Of a stretch of DNA of 64,000 nucleotides, positions 1 through 9,781 are shown one piece after another (the stretch's first letter is position 1; each line of letters starts with the position of its first letter). Position numbers and translations under genes: made by a program. The notes under the pieces were generated by a model. The model was not told where the DNA came from. It saw nothing but the letters and a program-made list of their open reading frames with translations, and did no database searches. The stretch spans positions 46,265 to 110,264 of the forward strand of contig RIAY01000011.1 in the NCBI GenBank assembly GCA_003833075.1, read 5' to 3'. The DNA comes from Muribaculaceae bacterium Isolate-036 (Harlan) (lineage in GTDB: Bacteria; Bacteroidota; Bacteroidia; Bacteroidales; Muribaculaceae).

Positions 1-360
1 GTATGCGTGGCTCCGGGAATCGTGATACACCGCCAGAATCCCGAAGGCTACACTCTTGCCGACGGATATATGTCGTATGCTGATTCCACGGAAAACTCCT
101 CAAACGGCAACGGCGTGATTTTTGTGGGTGTGGTGAGTCCCGAAAGTAGGAATACGGAATACAGGCGGCTCACCGAACCTACGGGAGACGCCGCCGGTCA
201 CATTCTTGCTCCCGCACCATATACAGACAGCCATAATTTCACCTATTACTGGGGTTCCGGCTGGAGCAAAGGGGGAATGCCCGACAAAGAAACCTGGGAC
301 TCATATCTCGGCAATTACCTCGAACGCCTGAAGAATCCTCTTCGCGTCTATGTAAAATAG
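1..360 (+). CDS. C-terminal part of a DUF4861-like protein (5' end outside window)
   Basis: The frame is open from base 1, so the gene starts upstream of the window; about 119 codons remain and the stop is TAG at 358-360. The tail, with a YYWGSGWSKGGM segment followed by a WDSYL helix and a closing NPLRVYVK strand, resembles the end of DUF4861 proteins. These are secreted Bacteroidota proteins often found near pectin or rhamnogalacturonan enzymes. That match is from memory of the family pattern and no catalytic residue can be named. A perfect 54-bp palindrome just downstream ends the transcript. The TAG stop shows that TAG is a normal terminator in the host. Confidence 0.6.
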   Translation, partial: VCVAPGIVIHRQNPEGYTLADGYMSYADSTENSSNGNGVIFVGVVSPESRNTEYRRLTEPTGDAAGHILAPAPYTDSHNFTYYWGSGWSKGGMPDKETWDSYLGNYLERLKNPLRVYVK

Positions 361-377
361 AAAACAAGTCCATGCGG

Positions 378-431
378 ACATAAACACAAAAGAGGCGGGA
401 TTCATGAATCCCGCCTCTTTTGTGTTTATGT
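378..431. terminator. Bidirectional terminator between convergent genes
   Basis: A 54-bp perfect palindrome. The GC-rich core GAGGCGGGATT/AATCCCGCCTC is flanked by A-rich and T-rich arms, so either strand gives a hairpin followed by a T tract. It separates the DUF4861-like gene from the convergent fumarase gene. Confidence 0.9.
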
Positions 432-454
432 AATTTAGAAGATATTTTCAGTAA

Positions 455-2101
455 TCACTTGCAGTCGCTCATCGGGCAACGCGGCTTGATTTGCTTAAAG
501 AAGTCATTTCCTTTGTTGTCAACAAGTATGAATGCAGGGAAATCCTCAACCTCGATCTTCCAGATAGCCTCCATGCCAAGTTCCGGATATTCAAGACACT
601 CTACGCTCTTGATGGAATTTTTGGCAAGTATAGCCGCCGGACCTCCTATTGAGCCGAGATAGAAGCCGCCGTGCTTGTGGCAGGCGTCTGTAACCTGCTG
701 GCTGCGGTTGCCTTTCGCAATCATCACCATGGAGCCGCCTGCAGCCTGGAACTGATCCACATAAGAGTCCATACGGCCGGCAGTAGTCGGACCGAACGAA
801 CCGGAAGCCATTCCTTCCGGTTTCTTGGCGGGACCGGCGTAATAAATGGGATGATCCTTGAGATACTGTGGCATCGGCTCGCCGGCGTCAAGACGCTCTT
901 TGATCTTCGCATGCGCGATGTCGCGACCTACGATTATCGTGCCCTTAAGAGAAAGACGTGTAGACACCGGATATTTGTCAAGTTCCGCGAGAATCTCCGG
1001 CATCGGACGATTAAGGTCTATCTTCACGACCTCGCCTTCACCGGCGTTTCTCATCTCCTCCGGAATAAGTTCGCCCGGGAATTCATCAAGTTTCTCGATC
1101 CAGAGACCGTCCTTGTTGATTTTTGCCTTCACATTGCGGTCGGCGGAGCAGCTTACACCCATGCCTACAGGGCAGGAAGCACCGTGACGCGGCATACGGA
1201 TAACGCGTATGTCGTGTGCGAAATATTTGCCGCCGAACTGTGCACCGAGACCGAGACAGTGTGCCGCTTCGAGAAGTTCCTTCTCAAGCTCGACATCGCG
1301 GAAGGCATGACCGTATTCGTTACCCTCGGTGGGAAGATTGTCATAATATTTTACAGAAGCTTTCTTGACCGCGGCAAGGTTAGCTTCGGCAGATGTGCCG
1401 CCGATCACGAAAGCGATATGATATGGAGGGCACGCGGCTGTGCCGAGAGTCTTCATCTTCTCGATAAGGAAAGGCACAAGTGTTTTCTTGTTGAGGATAG
1501 CCTTTGTCTCCTGATAGAGATAGGTCTTGTTGGCTGAACCGCCACCCTTAGCCACGAAAAGGAAATTGTATTCCATACCTTCGCAGGCATGGATCTCGAT
1601 CTGGGCGGGAAGGTTGCATCCGGTGTTCACCTCGTCATACATATTGAGAGGGGCGTTCTGCGAATAACGCAGATTATTCTCGGTATATGTCTTGTAGACA
1701 CCCTCGGAAATCTTCTCCTCATCATCGCAGCCTGTCCACACCTGCTGACCCTTGTAACCGGAGCAGATGGATGTGCCGGTATCCTGACAGAAAGGAAGAA
1801 CGCCCTTGGCTGCCACTTCAGCGTTGCGCAGCATGGTCAATGCCACATATTTGTCGTTTTCAGACGCCTCGGGATCATGAAGGATCTTCGCCACCATCTC
1901 GTTGTGTTCACGGCGAAGCATGAACGAGCAGTTGTGTGAAGCCACATTTGCCAGAATTGTCAGAGCCTCGGGATCCACCACAAGCATATCGTGGCCTTTC
2001 CAGTTCTCCACTTTAACATGATCTTTGGTTACGAGCTGATACTCGGTTGTGTCCGGACCAAGCGGGAACATTTCCTGATAATGAAAAGGTTTTGTTGCCA
2101 T
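455..2101 (-). CDS. Fumarate hydratase, class I (iron-sulfur)
   Basis: A 548-residue class I fumarase that interconverts fumarate and malate in the cytoplasm; in Bacteroidales this serves the reductive branch to succinate and propionate. The three cysteines expected to ligate the oxygen-sensitive [4Fe-4S] cluster are C105 (in FCQDTGT), C224 (in AACPPYH) and C318 (in GVSCSADR), the same spacing as E. coli FumA. N-terminal and C-terminal fumarase domains are both complete and the length is normal. The gene is monocistronic: it converges on a strong terminator and has its own promoter at 2162-2193. Confidence 0.95.
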   Translation of the reverse strand: MATKPFHYQEMFPLGPDTTEYQLVTKDHVKVENWKGHDMLVVDPEALTILANVASHNCSFMLRREHNEMVAKILHDPEASENDKYVALTMLRNAEVAAKGVLPFCQDTGTSICSGYKGQQVWTGCDDEEKISEGVYKTYTENNLRYSQNAPLNMYDEVNTGCNLPAQIEIHACEGMEYNFLFVAKGGGSANKTYLYQETKAILNKKTLVPFLIEKMKTLGTAACPPYHIAFVIGGTSAEANLAAVKKASVKYYDNLPTEGNEYGHAFRDVELEKELLEAAHCLGLGAQFGGKYFAHDIRVIRMPRHGASCPVGMGVSCSADRNVKAKINKDGLWIEKLDEFPGELIPEEMRNAGEGEVVKIDLNRPMPEILAELDKYPVSTRLSLKGTIIVGRDIAHAKIKERLDAGEPMPQYLKDHPIYYAGPAKKPEGMASGSFGPTTAGRMDSYVDQFQAAGGSMVMIAKGNRSQQVTDACHKHGGFYLGSIGGPAAILAKNSIKSVECLEYPELGMEAIWKIEVEDFPAFILVDNKGNDFFKQIKPRCPMSDCK

Positions 2102-2161
2102 TATTTTAGTTTTTGGTTAAATCGTAAGTAACTGGGGTGCCCACCCCGGATAATCCACATG

Positions 2162-2193
2162 CGAAGTTAACACATTAATTGCGATTTGACAAA
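2162..2193 (-). promoter_or_regulatory. Promoter of the fumarase gene
   Basis: On the minus strand a -33 TTTG (complement at 2190-2193) is followed after 20 nt by TAACTTCG (2162-2169), one mismatch from the Bacteroides -7 consensus TAnnTTTG. The leader to the ATG at 2101 also contains a small GGGGT/ACCCC hairpin near 2134-2147. Confidence 0.55.
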
Positions 2194-2271
2194 AAAATCG
2201 CACGCAATAATCCTGACCGCGCAATCTGAACGCCGTCATGTGTGCAAAAAAAGTTAACAATGGCGCGTGAT

Positions 2272-2303
2272 GTTGTTTCTAAGCCGTTTTTTCATTAATT
2301 TTG
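2272..2303 (+). promoter_or_regulatory. Promoter of the amidase-envelope cluster
   Basis: GTTG at 2272-2275 (one mismatch to TTTG), a 20-nt spacer, then TAATTTTG at 2296-2303, which fits the Bacteroides -7 box TAnnTTTG. Transcription should start near 2310, which is the first base of the palindromic repeat copy at 2311. The repeat would therefore form almost the whole 5' leader. Confidence 0.55.
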
Positions 2304-2310
2304 TAGTCAG

Positions 2311-2475
2311 GAACCGTTTGTTTTTATAACGATTCCCGTGCTTCCCAGAGGTCTTTAATGGTTGTTTTTTCGGTTTTAATCGGTCACACAGTCCGCTATG
2401 CTGCCTCCCCCGACTCGTAAAAAACACCACTAAAAATCACCTCAACGAATCTCTCAATAAAATTTAAACGGTTTA
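2311..2475 (+). repeat. Palindromic dispersed repeat, copy A (diverged, 165 bp)
   Basis: Homologous along its length to the two 183-bp copies at 30111-30293 and 59622-59804. It shares the core segments ATGGTTGTTTT, ATCGGTCACA, CCGCTATGCT, CGACTCGTAAAAA and CTCTCAAT. Its ends are AACCGTTT and AAACGGTT where the other copies have AACTGTTT and AAACAGTT, so a base changed on both arms and pairing is preserved. The direct repeat TCAG flanks it (2307-2310 and 2476-2479). It lies between the promoter and the start codon of the gene at 2504. The stretch 2102-2503 otherwise holds only the two promoters. Confidence 0.75.
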
Positions 2476-2503
2476 TCAGACTTCTAAATTTTCTGTACCC
2501 AAA

Positions 2504-5500
2504 ATGAAATTTCGCAGATATATATATATACTGATGGCGGTTATTATCGCTATTGCGGGTTTTGACACAATCGAATCTCAGGCAGCTAAGAAACGGACAA
2601 AAGCCGGAACGACCCAGACCTCTTCCAGGAAAAGCAAAAAAAAACGCACAACCAAAAGGAAAAAGCGCAAATCAAGAAAGAAAAGATACACCCGAAGAGT
2701 GACAAAGCCCACGGCGCCAAAGCCTGAACAACCCTCCAACGACTCTCTGACACTTGCCGTCAACGAGCGTCTGCTCCAATGGATTCCCGAGAAACTGAAC
2801 CCCGGAGGACTGAGGGTGAACAGTGTGAAACCTGACCGCATGTCGAAAATCGCGAGACTGAGTCTAAACGAGAATTTCACATACCTTCCGGTTACACGTG
2901 AACTCATAGACTCCCTTGCTTTTCACGCCAAGGCGGCTCTTCCTGATTCCATTTCGGATTATAACGTCACACTCAACGTAGGCACTAAATCTCTTGCCTA
3001 TTTCATAACCAAGGTCGATAAACTCCCAGAAAAATTCAGAAAGAATCCCCCATTTGTAGTAGAAGCGAATCCTTTTGTCCACGCCGACAAGGGACTGGAG
3101 AACGACATAATAGCCCTGTGGCATTCTCACGGACGATATTTCAAACCAGGATCCGGAGCCTGGACCTGGCAGCGTCCCTTCCTTTTCCAGTCAGTAGAAG
3201 ACACCTATACGATGAGCTATGTACTCCCATATTTAGTGCCGATGCTTGAAAACGCCGGAGCATACGTCATGCTTCCCCGTGAACGCGATGTAAACAGACA
3301 CGAGGTGATTGTTGACAATGACACCAACGATGAAGGGCAGATATTCTCCCAGCCATATTATAAAGAGATGACCGGCACGAAGCCTTGGGTGACTGGCGAC
3401 CTTGACGGATTCATATATGACCTGCCCGATTTCCGTGACACCGAGAATCCTTTCGAAAACGGGACATACCGTCAGACCACCACTGTGACCGGAGGCAAAC
3501 AGTCTGTTGCCGCCTGGTATGCAGACATACCTGAAGATGGCGAATATGCAGTCTACGTGAGCTACAAATCCTTCCCCAACTCGACGGAAGACGCCCACTA
3601 TACGGTCAACTACTCCGGAGGCACCAAGGAGTTTCGCGTAAACCAGACCATGGGCGGAGGCACATGGATCTATCTCGGCACGTTCCCCCTCACAAAAGGC
3701 TATAGCGACACTGAGCCGATAGTCACCCTGACCAACCTCTCCGAAAAAGGGGAAGGGATGGTTATCACAGCCGATGCCGTAAAAATCGGTGGCGGCATGG
3801 GCAACATAGCCCGCTCCGACCGCCGCTCCGATATCTACTATGACCCCTCCACCCCCGAAGTCTCCTCAGACACAGCCTCGACTCCGACTGCCACATCCGA
3901 TGCTGATTCCAAAACCGGATCAGGAACAAATTCTCTTTCAGGTCAGAACCGTGCCGAGCCGGAAGGAGAAGAAGAGAGTGATACTGACCCAACTGAAGAA
4001 GAGGAAGATGAAGTTGACGAAACTGACGAAGTCAATGACGAAACAGAGGAATCAGAGGAAACTCCCGATGCAAGACCGGCAGACACATCAGTGCCTGCAG
4101 AACCGATGACCCCCTCCGCCCCAAAAACAGTGCCGACATTCCGCACCTCAGGAATGCCTCGCTTTCTTGAAGGCGCGCGCTACTGGCTCCAGTGGGCTGG
4201 CTTCCCCGAACCGGTATATGCGCCATATCACGGCTCCGATGACTACAAAGACGACTATACATCTCGCGGAAACTGGGTGAACTACCTCGCCGGAGGCTCG
4301 CGTGTTCTTCCGAATCGAGAAGGTCTCAACATACCTGTAGACATGGCTTTCGCCCTCCACAGCGATGCCGGCAAAAGAGCCGACGACTCTTTCGTGGGCA
4401 CACTCGGCATATACTTCACGCAGAACGGCGACTCATACCGCGACGGGACTCCGCGCATAAACTCCCGTATGCTAACCGACCTGATAATGCGTCAGATAAC
4501 CAACGACATACGCCGCCAGTACGAACCTTCGTGGACACGCAGGTCAATGTGGGACAAATCATATGTAGAGGCGAGAGTGCCGGAGGTTCCGACTACACTT
4601 ATAGAGCTTATGAGCCATCAGAATTTCGCTGATATGATGTATGGACTCGACCCCTCTTTCAAATTCACGGTAGGGCGCGCCATTTACAAAGGTATCGCGA
4701 GATTCCTCTCGGAGCGTAAAGACAGAGAGCTGGTAATACAGCCGCTTCCCGTAAAAGATTTCGCTATAACCCGCGAGAAGAAAAACCATTACAGACTAAG
4801 CTGGCAACCCACGCCGGATCCGCTCGAAGAGACAGCAATGCCTGACAAATACGTGATTCTCGCACGCAATCAGGGTGAACTGGGCTTCCACAAGATCGGA
4901 GAGACATCCAAGACTCATTACGACCTCAAGGTAGCCGACAACGAGATTCACAGTTTCCGCATAGTTGCCCTCAATAAGGGTGGTCTCGCATTCCCGTCGG
5001 AGACTCTCTCCCTGCGCGAGGCACCCGGAGATAAGACTCCCGTCCTGATAATCAACGGATTCACCCGCATCAGCGCTCCGGCAAACTTCAAAGACGGCAA
5101 CAACGCCGGATTCAGTGCCGACAAAGATTTCGGAGTGCCCTATATAAAAGATATTTCTTTCACAGGTTATCAGACCGAGTTCAACCGAAACACCGGAAAC
5201 GCATTCGGCCACAGCGGATCCAACTTCACCACCAAGATCATCGCCGGCAACACATTCGATTATCCGGCGGTACACGGCGAAGCGATAGCGAACGCAGGTC
5301 ATGGATTCGTTTCCTCAAGCGTGGGAGCTGTGGAATCAGGAGCCGTAAAGCTATCCGGCTACAAGAACATAGACCTTATACTCGGCAAACAGAAAGCCGG
5401 TATCGTCGGCAATGGCAAGAGTGGCGTGCGATTCAAGACATTCACCCCGGAACTTGAGCGACAGCTGAACGTATTCACCAATGAAGGGGGCAACCTATTT

Positions 5501-5896
5501 ATCAGCGGTGAGAATGTGGTGTCAGACATCTTCTCCTTCCGATATGGTCCGGAAGACAGACATTTTGCGGAAGTCGTGCTTGGAGTCGTACCGGCGGAAG
5601 CTCCCGAAGGCGGTCTGACAGAGACCCGCTCCGGCAAGCTTCTGTCATCCGACGGAAAGACGGTAAAATACTCCAGCACCCTCAACGAAGACTGCTACAT
5701 CGTGCAGAGTCCTGACATTCTTGCCCCAGCGCCCGGTGTTAACGCCAGAGAAATCTTCTCTTTCAGCGACACTGCGCGCCCGGCAGGTTATGTCATTGAC
5801 CGGGGACGAAGCCGTAACATGATTCTCTCAATTCCTCTCGAGGCAATTACCGAGAGCTACGCCCGCGACAGGATAATGGCAGATTTCCTCAGATAA
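2504..5896 (+). CDS. Secreted N-acetylmuramoyl-L-alanine amidase-like protein with golvesin and FnIII domains
   Basis: A 1130-residue exported protein. Residues 1-28 form a signal peptide, followed by a very basic Lys/Arg tract to about 68. An Amidase_3-like fold appears split: its first half holds WHSHG (H207/H209) and SVED, and its second half holds ALHSDAG (H619) and LIELMSH (E701), the usual zinc ligand pattern. Between them sit a golvesin C-terminal-like beta domain (about 310-430) and an acidic Glu/Asp linker (about 480-525). A fibronectin type III domain (about 745-840) and a C-terminal alpha/beta domain follow. Relatives are often labelled xanthan lyase; the zinc motif argues for peptidoglycan amidase activity. 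It heads a same-strand run with GT2, DUF4922, an AmpG-like permease and TamL. Confidence 0.75.
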   Translation: MKFRRYIYILMAVIIAIAGFDTIESQAAKKRTKAGTTQTSSRKSKKKRTTKRKKRKSRKKRYTRRVTKPTAPKPEQPSNDSLTLAVNERLLQWIPEKLNPGGLRVNSVKPDRMSKIARLSLNENFTYLPVTRELIDSLAFHAKAALPDSISDYNVTLNVGTKSLAYFITKVDKLPEKFRKNPPFVVEANPFVHADKGLENDIIALWHSHGRYFKPGSGAWTWQRPFLFQSVEDTYTMSYVLPYLVPMLENAGAYVMLPRERDVNRHEVIVDNDTNDEGQIFSQPYYKEMTGTKPWVTGDLDGFIYDLPDFRDTENPFENGTYRQTTTVTGGKQSVAAWYADIPEDGEYAVYVSYKSFPNSTEDAHYTVNYSGGTKEFRVNQTMGGGTWIYLGTFPLTKGYSDTEPIVTLTNLSEKGEGMVITADAVKIGGGMGNIARSDRRSDIYYDPSTPEVSSDTASTPTATSDADSKTGSGTNSLSGQNRAEPEGEEESDTDPTEEEEDEVDETDEVNDETEESEETPDARPADTSVPAEPMTPSAPKTVPTFRTSGMPRFLEGARYWLQWAGFPEPVYAPYHGSDDYKDDYTSRGNWVNYLAGGSRVLPNREGLNIPVDMAFALHSDAGKRADDSFVGTLGIYFTQNGDSYRDGTPRINSRMLTDLIMRQITNDIRRQYEPSWTRRSMWDKSYVEARVPEVPTTLIELMSHQNFADMMYGLDPSFKFTVGRAIYKGIARFLSERKDRELVIQPLPVKDFAITREKKNHYRLSWQPTPDPLEETAMPDKYVILARNQGELGFHKIGETSKTHYDLKVADNEIHSFRIVALNKGGLAFPSETLSLREAPGDKTPVLIINGFTRISAPANFKDGNNAGFSADKDFGVPYIKDISFTGYQTEFNRNTGNAFGHSGSNFTTKIIAGNTFDYPAVHGEAIANAGHGFVSSSVGAVESGAVKLSGYKNIDLILGKQKAGIVGNGKSGVRFKTFTPELERQLNVFTNEGGNLFISGENVVSDIFSFRYGPEDRHFAEVVLGVVPAEAPEGGLTETRSGKLLSSDGKTVKYSSTLNEDCYIVQSPDILAPAPGVNAREIFSFSDTARPAGYVIDRGRSRNMILSIPLEAITESYARDRIMADFLR

Positions 5897-5952
5897 CCGA
5901 CCGCTTCCGAGTCGGAGGTAAAAAACATTTCAGTCAACTTAGAGAAAAAGAC

Positions 5953-7419
5953 ATGAACATCATACGATTCACCACTGTAAACGACCTGCGCGAAGAGATT
6001 TTCCGCGCTCCGCTCGAGCAATACGTACTAGTACAGCTTGACGACAGAGAGATCGAACTGGATCCATTGTGCATCCACCGTTATACCGAAATCGCTTCGG
6101 AGATAGACTCGACACTGACATATTCCTACTACCGGGAACGCAACGAAGACGGGACACTGCTTCTTCACCCGGTAAATGACTATCAGCCGGGATCGGTGCG
6201 CGATGATTTCGACTTCGGTCCGCTCGTGCTTCTCAACGCCGCGGATGTTCTCTCGGCGACAGAGGATTTCACCCGCGAGGAATCCGACATGCTCGATGGC
6301 GGATGGTATGCCTTGCGTCTTAGAATCACCATTGGCAAGATGATGGCAATGATTCCGGAATATCTCTACACCGCCACACGCACCGACTACCGCAAAAGCG
6401 GCGAGAAACAGCATGACTATGTAGACCCGAAAAACCGCGCCTACCAGTTGCAGATGGAGAAAACTCTGACCGACCATCTCCGCCAGATCGACGGGCTTGT
6501 GACTCCTGGAAACACCAAAGTTGATTACGACGCGGAAGAGTTTCCTGTCGAGGCTTCTGTTGTCATACCTGTCAGAAACCGTGTGTCCACGGTTATGGAC
6601 GCTGTAAACTCGGCGTTGTCGCAGAAATGCGATTTTAAATTCAACGTTATAGTCGTTGACAACGAATCGACCGACGGGACACTCGAGCTGCTTGAAGCCG
6701 TCGAAGATCCCCGCCTGAAGCTCATAAAGGTATCGGCAGATGAGAACCTCGGCATAGGAGGCTGCTGGAACCGCGCCCTCCTTTCCGAACATTGCGGACG
6801 ATTTGCAGTGCAACTTGACTCCGATGACCTCTACAACTCGCATGATGTGCTCAAGACGATAGTAAGCAGGTTTCGCAGCGGCAACTTCGGCATGGTAGTG
6901 GGAAGCTACATGATGGTGGATTTCAACGGCAACCCGATACCGCCGGGACTCATAAGCCATGAAGAATGGACAGACTCGAACGGACCGAACAACGCATTGC
7001 GGATAAACGGATTCGGTGCACCGCGCGCTTTCTTCACTCCGGTGGCAAGAGGCATACTCTTTCCCAACGTCAGCTATGGAGAGGACTATGCCATGGCATT
7101 GAGAATAAGCCGGGAATACGGCATAGGAAGGATCTACGAGCCGCTGTATCTCTGCCGTCGGTGGGAGGGAAACTCCGATGCCTCACTATCAATAGAAAAA
7201 ACGAACGCCAACAACAATTACAAGGATTGTCTGCGGTCCATAGAACTTATGGCACGCGTACGGCAGAACATGCAGAGCCGCCCTATGCCAGGTCTGCCTC
7301 TTCCCGATCTCGGCGCACTTATGAATCCCGAAAACGATCCCGATGCATCCTGGGACGATGACGATGATTTTGACGAATTCGACGAATTCGACGGAGACGA
7401 TTCCGATCTGCCGTTTTAA
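5953..7419 (+). CDS. Glycosyltransferase family 2 protein
   Basis: A 488-residue protein. The first 195 residues form a domain I do not recognise. From about 200 there is a GT-A fold: the opening strand is [10 protein letters not shown], the nucleotide/metal motif is the aspartate cluster LDSDD (D289-D292), and a later GEDYAMALR segment supplies the ED acceptor-site motif. The tail ends in an acidic run of about 20 residues rich in [11 protein letters not shown]. It should move a sugar from an NDP-sugar to an unknown acceptor in the cytoplasm. It lies 56 bp after the amidase gene and 36 bp before the DUF4922 gene. Confidence 0.85.
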   Translation: MNIIRFTTVNDLREEIFRAPLEQYVLVQLDDREIELDPLCIHRYTEIASEIDSTLTYSYYRERNEDGTLLLHPVNDYQPGSVRDDFDFGPLVLLNAADVLSATEDFTREESDMLDGGWYALRLRITIGKMMAMIPEYLYTATRTDYRKSGEKQHDYVDPKNRAYQLQMEKTLTDHLRQIDGLVTPGNTKVDYDAEEFPVEASVVIPVRNRVSTVMDAVNSALSQKCDFKFNVIVVDNESTDGTLELLEAVEDPRLKLIKVSADENLGIGGCWNRALLSEHCGRFAVQLDSDDLYNSHDVLKTIVSRFRSGNFGMVVGSYMMVDFNGNPIPPGLISHEEWTDSNGPNNALRINGFGAPRAFFTPVARGILFPNVSYGEDYAMALRISREYGIGRIYEPLYLCRRWEGNSDASLSIEKTNANNNYKDCLRSIELMARVRQNMQSRPMPGLPLPDLGALMNPENDPDASWDDDDDFDEFDEFDGDDSDLPF

Positions 7420-7455
7420 GAAAACTTTTATTGTCAAGCACTAACCTGACGACAT

Positions 7456-8412
7456 ATGCAGCCATTGTCTATCGAACATATCAACAGTCTTATTGAGTCG
7501 CAACTCATGTCCTGGCACGAAGCCAAGCGTAATTTCGACAGACTCATGGAGATTGAGAGGAAACCGCTTCAATTAGGCGATTTCCACATAGCAGCACAAC
7601 TTAACCCTGCCCGCATACGCTCCACAGGAGCTGCAGTCGACAAGGCGTCTGTGGCAGCACGGTCCTGTTTCCTCTGCAAAGAAAACAGACCCGCCATGCA
7701 GATGTCGGGCGAATGGCCGACTCCCGAATGGGAACTGCTCGTCAATCCATATCCCATACTGCCGGTGCATTTCACGATAGCGGCAAAAAAACATATACCA
7801 CAGGAACGCATACCACTTGAAATGGCGATGATGGCAGAATATGCGCCCCCGCTGGTCTTCTTCTTCAACGGAGCAAAAGCCGGAGCTTCAGCTCCGGATC
7901 ACCTGCACTGTCAGGCGATGCTCAGATCCGAATTGCCGATAACGGCACTTGCCGAGAGGTATCATCCCGTTGAAAGGGCAGGATGGATGAGCAGCGAAGA
8001 ATACGGACTGCACCTCCCGTTCAACTTCATGAGTGCCGTGATAAAAGGGGACATGGCAGGTCTGGAACATCTTGCCCTGACCGAATCTGCTTTCGGCATA
8101 GACTCTGAAACCGGAGAAAAGGACAACGAGCTTGTGAATGCTTTCTTCTGGATATCAGACAGCGGTTATCTGAGAATAGTCGTCGTGCCCAGACGCGCTC
8201 ACCGCCCTTCACTGTATTTCCTGCCTGAAGGGGAACGCTTCGTCATAAGCCCCGGAGCCGTTGACATTGCCGGATTGCTGATAGTGCCACGCAAAGAGGA
8301 TTTCGACAGGCTGACTCCCGAAACTGCCGCCCGCATATATTCGGAAACTGCATTCTCAGGATCATTGCCTAAAGAGATCATAAACCATTTCCTCCCCGGC
8401 TCACACTCGTAA
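7456..8412 (+). CDS. DUF4922 protein, HIT-like nucleotidyltransferase/hydrolase fold
   Basis: A 318-residue cytoplasmic protein of the DUF4922 type. A CFLC pair near residue 73 is followed by a PYPILPVHFTIA segment and, near 152, the sequence DHLHCQAM, which matches the HIT-superfamily HxHxQ signature of ATP adenylyltransferases and GDP-galactose phosphorylases. Nucleotide phosphorolysis or nucleotidyl transfer is therefore likely, but the substrate is unknown. Its fixed place between a GT2 and an AmpG-like permease suggests a role in nucleotide-sugar or muropeptide metabolism, which is inference. Confidence 0.75.
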   Translation: MQPLSIEHINSLIESQLMSWHEAKRNFDRLMEIERKPLQLGDFHIAAQLNPARIRSTGAAVDKASVAARSCFLCKENRPAMQMSGEWPTPEWELLVNPYPILPVHFTIAAKKHIPQERIPLEMAMMAEYAPPLVFFFNGAKAGASAPDHLHCQAMLRSELPITALAERYHPVERAGWMSSEEYGLHLPFNFMSAVIKGDMAGLEHLALTESAFGIDSETGEKDNELVNAFFWISDSGYLRIVVVPRRAHRPSLYFLPEGERFVISPGAVDIAGLLIVPRKEDFDRLTPETAARIYSETAFSGSLPKEIINHFLPGSHS

Positions 8413-8431
8413 CAACATAGAACAACCGGTC

Positions 8432-9781
8432 ATGAACACCACCGACAGAACTCCCCCCACACACCCGGAAGGGAAAAGATCTCCCTGGCTATGGATTCCG
8501 ACAACCTATATGGCAGAGGGACTCCCCTATTTTGCCGTCAACACACTGACCGTGCTGATGTATCACAACATGGGGATAGGACTTGCGGAGATGGCTTTCT
8601 TCACAGGCTGGCTTTATCTGCCATGGGTTATAAAACCGTTCTGGAGTCCATTTGTGGATCTGATAAAAACGAAACGGGGATGGACCATAGCCATGCAGTT
8701 TCTTATGGCATTCTCGCTTGGTGCAGTCGGTCTGTTTCTCCCCTCGTCTTTCTTTTTCACCGCTACCCTCATACTTTTCTGGCTGACCGCCTTCTTCTCC
8801 GCCACACACGACATCGCAGCCGACGGCTACTACATGATCGAGCTTTCCGCCCATGACCAGGCTGCATTCGTAGGTGTGCGCTCCACTTTCTTCCGCATTG
8901 CATCAGTCATCGGACAGGGAGGTCTGGTGATGCTCGCCGGCTATCTTGAACAGACTCGAGGAAGCGTTTCCGAGGCTTGGTCGCTGGTGTTTATGCTGTT
9001 AGGGGTGATTTTTCTGCTGACTGCGTTGTATCATACCCGCTTCATGCCCCGCTCAGGTGAAGACCGCCCTATGCCGGGGGTGACACCCTCCACAATAATG
9101 CGCGATTTCGCACGCACATTCGTCACGTTCTTCCGCAAACCTGACATAGTGCCGGCTCTTCTGTTCATGCTTTTCTACAGATTGCCCGAAGCGATGTGTC
9201 TCAAGCTCGTGCAGCCCTTCCTTGTTTCTCCACGTGAAGAGGGAGGTCTGGCACTTTCTACTTCAGAAGTAGGATTTGTAAACGGAACCGTAGGTGTGGT
9301 CGCGCTTCTTGCCGGAGGCATACTCGGCGGTATCGCCATATCGCGCGGCGGATTGAAAAAATGGCTATGGCCAATGGCTCTCTCTCTTACACTTCCCTGC
9401 GTGTTCTATTGCGGTCTGGCTATGTGGCAGCCGGAGAATTTCTCGCTCATCTGCGCCGCCATATTCACCGAACAGTTCGGATACGGATTCGGATTTACGG
9501 CATTCATGCTCTACCTCATATATTTCAGCCGGGGTGAAAGCAAAACATCCCACTATGCATTCTGCACTGCATTCATGGCATTGGGGATGATGCTGCCGGG
9601 AATGGCGGCAGGCTGGCTGCACGATATCTTCTCCGGAATTGACATATACGGAGACGGCACACCGCAGGGATACGTGAATTTTTTCTGGCTGGTGATGCTC
9701 TGCTGCACAGCTACATTCGCTGTCTGTCTCGGAGTGAGAATAGAACCCGGTTTCGGTAAAAAACAGGAAAAAGTATCGTGA
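8432..9781 (+). CDS. AmpG-like MFS permease (PAT family)
   Basis: A 449-residue inner-membrane protein with about 12 hydrophobic segments. The N-terminal segment TYMAEGLPYFAVNTLTV, the WLYLPWVIKPFWSPFVD loop and the ATHDIAADGYY segment match the AmpG/PAT branch of the major facilitator superfamily, which imports muropeptides or acetyl-CoA-like solutes. With a periplasmic amidase at the head of the cluster, a role in cell-wall recycling is plausible but unproven. Its TGA overlaps the GTG start of the next gene by 3 bases, implying translational coupling. Confidence 0.75.
   Translation: MNTTDRTPPTHPEGKRSPWLWIPTTYMAEGLPYFAVNTLTVLMYHNMGIGLAEMAFFTGWLYLPWVIKPFWSPFVDLIKTKRGWTIAMQFLMAFSLGAVGLFLPSSFFFTATLILFWLTAFFSATHDIAADGYYMIELSAHDQAAFVGVRSTFFRIASVIGQGGLVMLAGYLEQTRGSVSEAWSLVFMLLGVIFLLTALYHTRFMPRSGEDRPMPGVTPSTIMRDFARTFVTFFRKPDIVPALLFMLFYRLPEAMCLKLVQPFLVSPREEGGLALSTSEVGFVNGTVGVVALLAGGILGGIAISRGGLKKWLWPMALSLTLPCVFYCGLAMWQPENFSLICAAIFTEQFGYGFGFTAFMLYLIYFSRGESKTSHYAFCTAFMALGMMLPGMAAGWLHDIFSGIDIYGDGTPQGYVNFFWLVMLCCTATFAVCLGVRIEPGFGKKQEKVS

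Noticed and set aside
671..1537. A 288-codon ORF antisense to fumarase
   Set aside because: Open only because of codon bias in the real gene; no family features.
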